NCBI RefSeq assembly: GCF_001625305.1
Contig: NW_017804642.1
Coordinates: 981,114-1,045,113 of the forward strand
Direction of reading: 5' to 3'
Length of the DNA: 64,000 nt
DNA from: Branchiostoma belcheri
Lineage: Eukaryota; Chordata; Leptocardii; Amphioxiformes; Branchiostomatidae
The position numbers and the translations under genes were made by a program. Within the stretch, counting starts at the first letter, position 1. Each line of letters opens with the position of its first letter. The notes below the pieces were generated by a model that saw only the letters and a program-made list of their open reading frames with translations, was not told where the DNA came from and ran no database searches. Shown here in pieces: positions 42,815 through 53,582 of this stretch.

Positions 42815-43080
42815 GGTCGTAGTGGGGTCGTGTGGCGGAACGTCAGAGTGCTCGACTCGGAACCAAGCGGTCCCGGGTTCGAGTCCTGACATGCCACCGA
42901 TCTTGTGCCCTTGGAAAGGCACTTAACACGACTTTCTCCATTAACTCAACTGAAAATGAGTATTGTCTGCATGTCCTGTATTTGTTTCTATGTGTGGGAC
43001 ACAACACCAGCAACAGCTGCCTTTGTCCCACTGTAGTGCACTGTTGCAACTTCAATAAAATCAAAATTAATTCTGGGTTT
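42815..43080 (+). mobile_element. tRNA-derived SINE
   Basis: tRNA-like head with TGGCGGAAC (A box region) and GGTTCGAGTCC (B box, 42876-42886), then ATCTTGTGCCCTTGGAAAGG and a tail ending in AATAAAATCAAAATTAA. Same family as 31809, 50575 and 57349. Best-preserved copy in the window. Confidence 0.75.
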
Positions 43081-43364
43081 GTCCCTGTCTTGGGGGCAAG
43101 GTTAAGTATGAGTATTAGATGAAGTATCTCAAATCCGACTATGAAGTGTGTTCAAGGGAAATGATTGTAGAACGGATGAACACACCTCAACAATATGCTG
43201 ACATACGTTCGGACACAATACATTTTGATGGTCACCCTAATATATGCTTATAATTCAGTCCTAACATAAAGCACGTAAAACCTGAAAATCGCAATATGGT
43301 TTGCACTAATTGAAAGTCATATAACTCAAGAAGAAAATGCACGTACGTATTCTGTTGGTAACTA

Positions 43365-43580
43365 ACATCTGTGTCCATAATATCACCAGGGTCCATAATA
43401 TCGCCACCTTGAGAAACAGTGTGCTTAAAGATGTTTTTTACTGCAACATACCCTAGGTATGTACATTTGACGTGTGAAGGAGTGCATACCAAAAGTATGT
43501 TGCAGTAAAAATATCTTTAAGCACACTATTTCTCAAGGTGGCGATATTATGGACCCTGGTGATATTATGTACACAGATGT
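43365..43580. mobile_element. Foldback (hairpin) element, about 90 bp arms
   Basis: Arm ACATCTGTGTCCATAATATC... (from 43365) pairs with ...GATATTATGTACACAGATGT (to 43580) almost throughout, with a centre of about 40 bp. No coding capacity. It lies in the non-coding stretch upstream of the mosaic gene. Confidence 0.85.
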
Positions 43581-43660
43581 TATAGGTTGTAATCTTCTAA
43601 AAGAGATCAAATCAGAAAACTAAAACTAGTTGCAACGATCCCAGTCTGTATATTTTGTTA

Positions 43661-43908
43661 TGACTGAAACAAACCAAAATATATAAAAAACCATTTGAAT
43701 GTCGCTACAGATACCACTGTACAAATATTTCTGTTATCTGTTGTCTACCTTTTCTGAATCCTAGTTTTAAAACTATGTTTAGTATGACTGAAACAAACCA
43801 AAACATAAAATTTACCATCGAATTTCATACAGATACCACTGTAAAAAGATTTCTGCTGTTTGTTGTCAACTTTTTTTATGAGTCCTAGTTTTGTTTCCGC
43901 CAACGTAA
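43661..43908. repeat. Imperfect tandem duplication, period about 124 bp
   Basis: Two units starting TGACTGAAACAAACCAAAA at 43661 and 43785, sharing ACAGATACCACTGTA and GTTGTC-AC-TTTT tracts. Confidence 0.75.
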
Positions 43909-44071
43909 AATGACGCGGAGGCATTCCAATGTCTATTGTTAGCGTACGTGCTATCGCACATCTAACACCAGTAATTGGGCATAACAAAATCACCCTCGTC
44001 AGTAACTGGTGGGTCCCTCCGACATGTCAACAACCTTAGGTGTGGCGTTAGGAACAGCGTGATAGATCATC

Positions 44072-44600
44072 AGGCCAAGGCAAGTAAATTGTATGGATGA
44101 CATCTTCGGCAGACTCCAAATCTAATGCGATAGGGCAGCTGCGATAGGGCGAAAAAAACAAGGCAGGCAAAAAAAACAAGATTCCTAGACATATACATTA
44201 TTTTTCACATTTTGACATCATAAGCCTTGTTAAACATTAAGAAATGGTACGTATATATTTTGCGAAGTTTGCTGCCAACTACTTAACAACATCCATTTGT
44301 CATTGAAACAATGTTGAAAAATAAAAGTTTTCAGGCATTTTACAAATTGCTTTGATTCAGTAAGAACATATAAAATGAATGAAATACATCACTGCATCAA
44401 AGTTAAAACATTAAATCAGAGCCTTGTCTCCTCTCTCATAGTTATCTGCCATCTACGTTCCGGCGAAGCAATAGACATCTTTGCCCATTTTCAGCATGTT
44501 GACCACTGTCAGAGGGCAACAAAATTTCTTTTTTTTTTCCAAACTCAGGCGAAAATTTATGCGCACTGATGTCATCTATAAAAATTACTTGCTGTGACCT
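44072..44600. mobile_element. Inverted-repeat DNA element (MITE), diverged
   Basis: Ends AGGCCAAGGCAAGTAAATTG-TATGGATGACATC and the matching complement ending GCTGTGACCT. The subterminal TATGGATGACATC and the internal GCGATAGGGCGAAAAAA link it to the elements at 50109 and 53626. Confidence 0.6.
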
Positions 44601-45791
44601 AATCATGGTACTTGCGTATGTTGGGAAGGGCTGAAAACAATAACATAGTCGTGATTTGACCTTCTACGATCTGATTACTAGCTTAGACCTACTACGACTA
44701 GGGTGCAAGGTACCTATTGTCACCGGTAATAACATAATGAGGGGTAATTTTAGCTGTTATTACTACAGTGTGCAAGTGCGTATGCATATAGGTCAGAAAT
44801 ATTATATACTTAACCCCACCCCCATCCCAAAAGATAACGTCAAATTATACTTTCTTTAAAAATGGGTAAAATATATACAAAGAACAATGCGCTTGTTACC
44901 TCCGTGAAAAATGCAGGCAATCGATGTTTTTGGTGTGTCCGTCTGTCTGTCTGTCTCTCTCTGACAGCTCTTCAATACAAATCTAACTGTCTGTGCCTGA
45001 TTTCGAGCTTCAAGGTTTCAATGAAAACCGTCAGTATAGCTGTCAAAAATGGTGAAAATACGATTATACTAACTTCAATGAGTCGTGTATACACAGTACA
45101 CTAGGTACCTATTTGTATATTTCACAAGCTTTTAGACAGTAAAATGATTTTTTACTGCAACTAACATGTATTTATGTTATGTAAGTGTTGTGATCTCAAG
45201 AATAACTAATGCGGCCATGACCCATTGGGAACTCTGTTCGGCCCTGCCACATGTACTCGAGCTTTCTCTGATATGATTCTACTATAAATGAAGTCTTCTC
45301 TACTCTCAAAATCTTTAGAACGGGCATAGATTGTCTCATCTTCAACAACATTTGTTTTGTTTATGATGTGAAATAGTAGGAAACATTGGACAACCATAGT
45401 CTTAAGTTCGTCAGACTGATTTTCGCTTCATTAACTTTCTACACGTTAACGTTGTAATTGTTTGTCTCCAAAACGAAGACACCTCCCAGCAATGTTTAGT
45501 CTTATCTGATTGTAGCCCCACCTTTCTCACACTGTTGTGTGAAGGAAAAATAACGACATAGCTACAAAATGTAGGGAATACTATAAAACTGTGTCTCGAA
45601 ATTAAGAAAAAAGAACAATAAGGCTGTTATCACTAAGCGAATTTTGACACGAAATAACATATTGCACATTTAATCGTGTCTGTTTTTAAGCACTACGAAA
45701 CGCCGACTGCCGTACAATATTCTACAATGAGGAAATGAATTTGTGTTGGAAAACAAGTACAAAATTTGATAAACACTGTAGATTAACTGAC
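44601..45791. other. No gene recognised
   Basis: Contains a short TGTC/TC-rich tract near 44938-44962; otherwise nothing recognised. Confidence 0.4.
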
Positions 45792-45875
45792 CTGTCAAGT
45801 CAGCTCTGCCATGTCTAGTGAAGTGTACTCCACTTGTCTGCACCACAACATAGCGCTTATAGGGCCCAACACAGG
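45792..45875 (-). CDS. Candidate upstream exon, function unknown
   Basis: 28 codons with phase 1 borders, a good pyrimidine-rich acceptor (TCTTTTTTAACAG) and donor GACAG|GTCAG. Reads CVGPYKRYVVVQTSG. It would fit an upstream exon of the mosaic gene by phase and strand, but no homology is recognised and 4.7 kb separate it from the next exon. Confidence 0.3.
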
Positions 45876-46889
45876 CTGTTAAAAAAGAATAGTCGGAAAT
45901 TAGCTTATAGAAATAGTGCACATCTGTCAACAACGTACAACTCATATACCACAGAAAGTATGTTTATTTAGGTTTCATCTGAATACTAGTATTATTTCTT
46001 GCATGGAAACTATTGGATTGGGTTAACCAATTACAGTTTGTTGGGTTAGTACTGGGACAACTTGTGTGACCTTGTCCGATATAGACGGCCAACTAGTTTC
46101 CCAGCAATTAATAATGGCTACAAGACACAGCCACTCATTACTATATCTTTGAGTCATGTGGCTCTGGTACGGCTTGATACACTTCATATCGTCCCCTTTG
46201 CTACAGTAACTGTGCCCGCAAGAAGGCGTAATCCTACATTAGTGTCTCCGCCCTTCTGTAACATACTTAGTTTTCTCTTAATAACAACTAAACCAAGCAG
46301 TTGATCAGCACACGGGGTCTATTCTTGAAGGCCGTTTTAATAGTGCTGGCAAAATGATTTGTTGTACTTGTTGAAAAATGCAGTTTAAAGACACAAAAGT
46401 GTACAAATGTACTGTGGTAGTGACTACTCAACTGCAACTCAGTGTAAATATCACTAACCATTACACTTTATGGGCAACACCCATATTGACACTCTGCCAC
46501 ACGTGTTGATTAAATGCTTAATATTTACCACTTGGTGTAAAAAAAATACGTACCTTAAAAGTTTTGCCACATTTTGACAGTAAGATACATGCCTCCGACG
46601 GCGCCATAGTTGAATGTATCCTGTACTTTCGGTGTTTGCAGGAGGAAATCTCTGTAAGTTGTATCCCGGGCGTTCTGACGTGTGAACGGCCTTGTGACAG
46701 AAACGCGCAGAGCCGGTCTTGTTGGTGATTTACCCTAAAGCAATCTGCAGACCTCAAGATTGAACTGCGCACTTTCAACTGCGTCTGATGACGTAGCAGG
46801 GACAGGATGATTACGTCTAACACTTCTCTATTGTCCCTAGAAATTATGTAAATATTGTAATTTGAATAGAATAGAGAATGAATGCCAGA

Positions 46890-47125
46890 AACTTCCCTGC
46901 AGTTCCAGAACAAACTGCTAGGGGGCAAAACCCAAACCACCTGACAGGATATTTTAAGCTGTCACCAAAAATCCAAGACCATAGCCTGTTCAGGTCAAAA
47001 GATTTTTAAAAAATGGAAGTCTGTCGCAATACCAAGGTCAGCCACCAGGAGGCCCATATTTGACCTTGACCTTTGTGTTTCTATGACCTACCAACATACC
47101 AATATCATCACAATCCATAAAGGCG
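46890..47125 (+). repeat. Dispersed repeat (copy 1 of 3) with TATTTGACCTTGACCTT
   Basis: Shares AACAA-CTGCTAGGGGG, CACCAGGAGGCCCATATTTG and ATCCATAAAGGCGTT with copies at 52835-53160 and 53365-53580. The other two end in CA microsatellites; this one does not. Confidence 0.75.
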
Positions 47126-47359
47126 TTTTGCCATAATATAGAATGTAGATTGTATACTAAAGAGAGAAATGAACTGTATACTATTTTCACGCAGGTGTTA
47201 CTCACTCACTCACAGGTTCACTGTACACTGAAGCTACATTTGTAGGTGTTACTGGTTCCCTGTGTACTGAAGCTAGGTGATTACTCATTAACTCCAGATC
47301 TAACTTGTCACTAAGCAACCAGTTCTTGTGTTTAATTCATTCTGTCAACTGCAGCTGGT

Positions 47360-47441
47360 TGGTTGGTTGGTTGGTTGGTTGGTGGGTGGGTGGGTGGGTT
47401 GGTTGGTGGGTTGGTTGGTTGCTTGGTTGGTTGGTGGGTTA
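47360..47441. repeat. GGTT/GGTG tetranucleotide repeat
   Basis: Tandem TTGG/TGGG units, about 20 in number, with interruptions. Confidence 0.9.
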
Positions 47442-47992
47442 ACTAGTTAGTTGATAGGCTTATTCAATCATTTGCCTGACGAGTGTCCAATAACAGTCAA
47501 TGAACCAGTAGCCTGACTAATCACGCTCCTGGCGGCCGGCCGCCCCAAAGTTGCTGCTTTATTTTACCTCCGGCCGAGAGCTTGTGTAACACAGGCTAAA
47601 TGAACCAGTATTCAATGCAGAAAACTGTCAAGGACGTGCATTAATAACTATGTGACTGTGTTGTTAATCCCGACACATTCACATGAAAGATTTGTGAATG
47701 TTGACGACCTTTAGGTCACAGGACAGTTCTATCATTGTGGATTACTAATTTCCTGTCTTACTTTGACGCACAAGCTAACACCTTAAACCCTTATCTATGC
47801 TGAATAGGACTGGGCGCTGTAATACACCAGCAACACAATGGATAGGATAAGCTCCAGAGACCTTTGATGTTGGGTATACGTTAGGCAACAGCCGCATAAC
47901 ACGTGCGCAGTGATTCATCTAATAGTATACATTCATAGTCATATAACAATGGGATAAATGAAGTTCAGAAAGGAAAAGGCGCAGAAGATATA

Positions 47993-48034
47993 ACACACAC
48001 ACACACACACATACGCACGCACACACACACACGC
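47993..48034. repeat. CA microsatellite (interrupted)
   Basis: CACACA runs with CATACGCACG interruptions. Confidence 0.9.
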
Positions 48035-49302
48035 ACATATTCACAAAACGAGACAAACAATTACAGTAAAGGTCAGTGATAATAATCAAGCTCCTCTTCA
48101 GATTTAGGTTAAGCTATCCTAACTGTTGTTGTGAGTCACACGAAGGTCTCTAAGATCAACGTAGTGTGGATAATGATAGGCGTGGACTCCGCACTGCCAG
48201 TGGTTCTTCCAGTCTCCGTCACGGGTCTATAATTAGCTGCTATATAAGCCCGTCGTTGGGCGAAAACGTGGCAGTCCCGCGGTCGGCTATCAGAGAGGGC
48301 GGCACACTTCCAAACAAACTAGAACCGTACTGTTGATAGTTGTTACCCTGTTTAATCAAATCACATCTTTCTAATAGGTGTTTCTGTTTTCTGTCAAGTG
48401 ACACCTGGGCTACTACCTTGGCCCACATTCTGGACTTTTCTTCTGAAGGCTTTTCAGTACACTGTATCCTGTAACATGTGTTATATGTGTTCTATGTCAT
48501 GTCAACCGAATGTTGAATGTCTGTAATGCCCAAGAACACTAGGTCTGGAGACAGGAATTTCGAACTTTTGTGCTCTTAGCAAAGCTGGATCCACCCTAAA
48601 TGTACATGGTGTTAGTCAGGGTCTTCTATGCAGTCTTACTCACCTAATTATACCTGCCAAACCACCTGAGGGTATGTGTTAGTAACTGGTGATTTCAACA
48701 CAATTTCTGAGTATCCTAACTTTATCTAAAGTCCTGTGCTCTTCTTCATCAGTCGTTGCACAACTATACAGTAGTTGAGCCTCAACTGTTGAGGTAGTCT
48801 TTGTATGCACATATCAGAGAAATATGGCATCCAGGCATTATTCTGCAGTTGCTGCTGATTTTGTAATATGTACATTGTACAATGATTATCATGATATTTG
48901 TAAGCAAAAGAAATCTAAACGTTAAATGCTGTCCATTCATAACCAAAAAAGAAATGTTGAAATTTATATCAGGGCAGTGAGAATAATTTCCAAACTACAA
49001 CCTGAACAGGAATATTCTAAAACATAATTTTGAAACAAAATAATTAAGTTTACATTACAATGTATATACTTACTTGGATAGGCAGGTCTGCTATGGTTCA
49101 TTTTGACCAACAAACTGTGTCTTTTATGCTGACAATGTGTAAAACTATCTATCTTTGAGAAACAACATTAGCCAGCCATATCTTTTCATTACAGAAATCT
49201 ATCATGAAAGTTCGTCTGTATTGGTACATCAGAAGTTTCTCAACACATATGCATCCATACATAATCAGGGCACTCCAGCCATCAGACACGGTGGACGATA
49301 TA

Positions 49303-49640
49303 AACTCCCTGGCAGTTACTAGAGAATTCTTTCAACAGTGACAAGTTAGTTGGAAGGGTAAGGATACTGACCTCCAAATTTTCGATGACTATCAGTCCAT
49401 CTTGTTCACGGAATGACCTAGTCTCGCGAGAGCGCAAGACTAGGCCCGAGACTTGCATCGGTCTGCTGGGCCCCACCCCCTGTAGCCTCCCTCCGGAGCA
49501 AGGGTAAGTAAGTCTTGGGGAGCTCCCAAACTTCAGTCTGGTTTAACTTGGCACCTTCCAAATGTATGTGCACTGCCTTTTGTAGAAAGAATTCTCTAGT
49601 AACTGTAGCTATATGTGACAAATGAATCTCTTCAACGAAA
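49303..49640. repeat. Imperfect inverted repeat
   Basis: AGTTACTAGAGAATTCTTTC near 49313-49332 recurs inverted near 49584-49603, and AAACTCCCTGGCA is a direct repeat at both ends. Unclassified small element. Confidence 0.45.
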
Positions 49641-49876
49641 CTCCCTGGCATATTTAATCAATTGCTAACGTCACGTATCCGTACATTTACGCCGTAAAGT
49701 CTTGTGTGAATAAGGTCACGTGTCTGTAATCATGGTAACTTTTGCCAGATTACATTCGGAAGTGATTGGTCATTCATTATCCTGATGAAGGAGACAGTGA
49801 TTGTTGAAAATTTGATCTCTGTACATGTGTAACCCTTTTGTTGGAATAAAGTTCAACATTTTACTATTAGAGAAAT

Positions 49877-49882
49877 TTTATT
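49877..49882 (-). terminator. COASY: COASY polyadenylation signal
   Basis: AATAAA on the minus strand, 78 bases after the COASY stop codon. Confidence 0.7.
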
Positions 49883-49959
49883 GTTTAAAGCATGTGAACG
49901 CTGAAAGACCTAAGGTTGGAACTCTCTGACTTGGTTTATAATAAAGGTGACAGATAGTG

Positions 49960-50031
49960 TCACAGCTGGGAAGCTCCCTTCTCAGTTCTTTGTTGTATCC
50001 TGTCCAGGAGTAGGGCCCACGCCTTCTCCAC
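49960..50031 (-). CDS. COASY: COASY exon 9 (last)
   Basis: 24 codons including the stop TGA (49960-49962). VEKAWALLLDRIQQR equals the C-terminus of the human enzyme (VEKAWALLQKRI) with a short extension. Confidence 0.92.
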   Translation of the reverse strand: MEKAWALLLDRIQQRTEKGASQL

Positions 50032-53000
50032 CTGTTAGTTATTTAGACACAGAATAAAACAAAGCTTTTAGTAATAATTAAAATGAAAAAACAACTTATC
50101 ATGATATAAGGCCACACCGCCTTAATTTTATGGATGACATCCGCGCGCGCATTAATTTTTGCCTGTTCTCAAAAAGAAAAAAAGATCACGTTCTCCAAGG
50201 CTCTGGCCTGGCTCTAGGACTGGGTAGTCCATGGTAGTTAGTGACAATACTGAGCCGTTGGTAACTAAGGTCAGGAGGATCGCACCCAGGCTACTGAAGA
50301 TCCACGACTCAAGAACTCAGTACATACGAACAATGCTGATTCATAAATTCCGCAAAAAGCCAGCATATGTACCGTCTTGTCGTATACGTCGCTATGTATT
50401 GCCGCGAATTCACAATACCAGCTTTGTATTCCTGTGGTTTAGTAGCATTTTTATTTTTGGCCGGAATTTTTTTATTCGCCCGCGCGCACTAGTTTGGGGG
50501 TCTTCAGAGGATCCTGATGTCATCCATAAAATTAAATCGGTGTGGCCTAAATGATACTACCGGTATTTACTATTATAGCGGGGACATGTGGCGTAACAAT
50601 AGAGTGTTTGGCTCAGACCCAAGAGATCCCTGGTTCAAATCCTACCCGATGCCACCAATCTTGTGCCCTTGGGAAAGCACTTTATTACACGACTTTCCTC
50701 ACTTCACTCAGGTGGAAATGAGTACCTAGTCTCAGTTAGGGATCCATCCCGTGTTTGGGGAGAGCCACACCCCACGCATATTTAAGAACCCATTGCACTT
50801 CTCAAAAAGAGTAGGGGTCCTTTCCGGTGTGAGTGGTTCAAACCTTACAGTCCAGTCTTACACAGCTTGTACTTACATGACAAAACTGGTGTGTTACGCC
50901 TAAAGGTGGTTTACCGGTTATTTGAAAACAAACAAACAAACCTGTTTCTGGGTGACCTCTGGTTCCCACAGTGTGCTGATGATGACATCACCACGGTCCA
51001 CTCTGTCCTGGTTACTCATCTGACTGTCAATCCTCCGTGCTGCATCCTCCTCAGTAAACTTGTTCCTCTCTACTATCCTCCTGATGGCCTGGATACACCA
51101 TTTGTACAAAAATACAAGAAAGCAAACATTCATCTTTTTCTACACAACCTGTTTTATTGTGTTTACTTAAGTAAAGGAAAACATATTTATTGTTTTTGCT
51201 CAGTTTCCTCTTCCTCTTCTCCTCCAAACACTGACCTCTGACCTGGCCAATGACTTGATTTGTTGACGTCTGTCACCATGGTAACTGGTGTTGGGTTACA
51301 TCATGTTGCAATTTTATATCAGGAGTGATTTAGACTCCTGTCTGACCACATATATGAATGTGTTTGAGTAAGAGTTAACAGAGCAGACCTTATGCGAAGG
51401 TAAACATTATGCATTTGCTTTGCAAATGTTACCTTTCTAATTTCTTACTGTATTGATGGCTATTGACCTGGAGCACAGTGAAGTACATGTAGTTGTTTGG
51501 TTACAAATTCTCTGTTGCTTATACATGTAGGTATAGGCAGCAAGAGGAAGGTTGATAAAGTCATAAATCAGGCAATATTTCTTGCATCTATTTCTACCCC
51601 AGAATCTGCAGTGGTCTGTATGGTAAGACATTGAAAGGTAACACTGATAGATATTAAGAAATACCAGTTAGTACCTCCTTCCTTGGAATGACGCTGACCC
51701 AGGTTTCATGACAGAAGGTCTCCCACCCTGCCTCCAGGAGAACTGCGGCATCCAGAACTACCACACTCTTCCCTACAGCAGAGGAAACATTAGCACATAC
51801 AGAACATCGGAAAACTTGAAACAATTTGAAAACATTAAATAATTATTTTGCTATGCCTGAAGCCAACTACAGTGTGAACAGGTGAGCTTCCTTACTTTGT
51901 AGAATCAGATTACAAGAAATGAAGCAATTGCCATTAACAAATAGTGAACAACTTTTGCAAAGTATTGACTTAGAAGTTAATCTAACTACTAATCATTATG
52001 GCCATCTATTTTTCAGTGTGCAGAATAAGGAACATGGTCCTTATAGGATTCTTCTAGAAGAAGTGAAAAATGTTGCACAGAATTGTATCTTCTGTAAGTT
52101 ATTGACTGTAAGTAGGCTTCACTTTTCTCCTTTTGCCATATAGCCTCATGGTTGGTGGTAGCGACTGTGGGAGCAGACGTAAACTAACCAGGATGGTACC
52201 CAGGCTACCTTTTGCCATACAGCACCAATGCTATATGCATTAGGAAAAAAAGTAGGCTATAACAAACAATATCCACCTGCTTCTGCATGTGCTGCAATTT
52301 CTTCTCTAGCCAGCCTGGCAATCTCTGGCCAGACAATATTGTTCAGGGCTTGGAGCTTGGCCTGCAATTGAAACAAGAGTTCCGAGATCTCATACCTCCA
52401 TGAAATATGGGCTTGACATGTAAATGTAAATTTCTTCTTTAATTATGTAAATTACCTCCACATTAACATAATAAATGCATCGTGATGTTAACTTTTGATT
52501 AACTTACACATGTACCAAGTATGAAATTCCCATCATTTACCACTAAGGAGTCATAGAATTTTCGCATTAATTATGCAAATTAGGCCATCATTTGCATAAT
52601 TGGTATCTGTTGATGTTCCATCTGCCATAGATTACATACATTGCATGTATGAAAGTACTATAATGTAAAACACTGTAATTATAGAATTTCCTCATTAATT
52701 ATGCAAATTAAGTCATCATTTGCATAATTTGTAGTTAATTATGTACATCTCTCTCTCAGCTACCTACCTACCAAAAATGATGATAATACCTTGTTCCTAT
52801 CTGGACTTGGCTTTTAAAGATTTCACCCGAAAATCTCCTGCAGTTCCAAAACAAGCTGCTAGGGGGACCAAACTCACGCCACTTATTCCTGACAGGAAAA
52901 GCTATCTGTCACCAAAAAGTCAAGACCATAGCATGTTTAGGACAAAAGATACAAAAACCGGAAGTTCTGCTGCAGTACCAAGGTCATCCACCAGGAGGCC

Positions 53001-53521
53001 CATATTTGACCTTGACCTTTGTCTTCCTAAGACTTACCAGCGTACCAAATATCATCGCAATCCATAAAGGCGTTATGGAGTTATGCTGACTACAAATGTG
53101 CGGAAACACAAACACACAGACACACACACATACAGACACACACACACAGACAGACACGCCTCCATGAAATATGAGTTTTTGTATACAGTACACTAAGTGT
53201 TTCAAACACACAGCTAATCAGGCCTGCAGCTAATACAAACCCTAACCCTCAAATAGGTCACCTATTCCCCTGAGGGAACCCCATTAACCAAACCGAGTCC
53301 CAAGCGCACTGACTCGATAACCACACAATGACACATCTGTTGGTTGCAAAGGAGATTCCTCATTAAACCGGAAGTGCTACCGCACTACCAAGGCCATCCA
53401 CCAGGAGGCCCATATTTGACCTTGACCTTCGCCCCCCTAACACCTACCAGCATACCAAATATCACTACAATCCATGAAGGCGTTATGAACTTATGAAGGT
53501 ACAAAAAAGCGGAAACACAAA

Positions 53522-53582
<61 letters not shown>

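Larger units (their letters stand above)
45876..49876. other. Intergenic region, no gene recognised
   Basis: Holds dispersed repeats and microsatellites listed separately. A short minus-strand frame at 46554-46607 (MAPSEACILL, donor AAG|GTACGT) could be a first exon of an unknown gene, but nothing supports it further. Confidence 0.4.

Noticed and set aside
42824-42895. tRNA gene candidate
   Set aside because: Has A and B box-like parts but no clean cloverleaf and continues into a repeated body; a SINE fits better. Same for 8500-8570, 26950-27020, 50580-50650 and 57520-57590.
46518-46940. Minus-strand ORF of 140 codons
   Set aside because: No domain, no codon pattern and interrupted by a plausible donor; partly repeat sequence. 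The inner start at 46607 ends in phase 0 and does not fit the next candidate exon.
49282-49651. Two overlapping minus-strand ORFs
   Set aside because: Lie in an inverted-repeat stretch beyond the COASY 3' end, with no recognisable protein.
49778-49812. Fifth hammerhead-like core (CTGATGAAGGAGACAGTG...)
   Set aside because: The stem is poor and GAAA is followed by ATTTG; at best a decayed copy.
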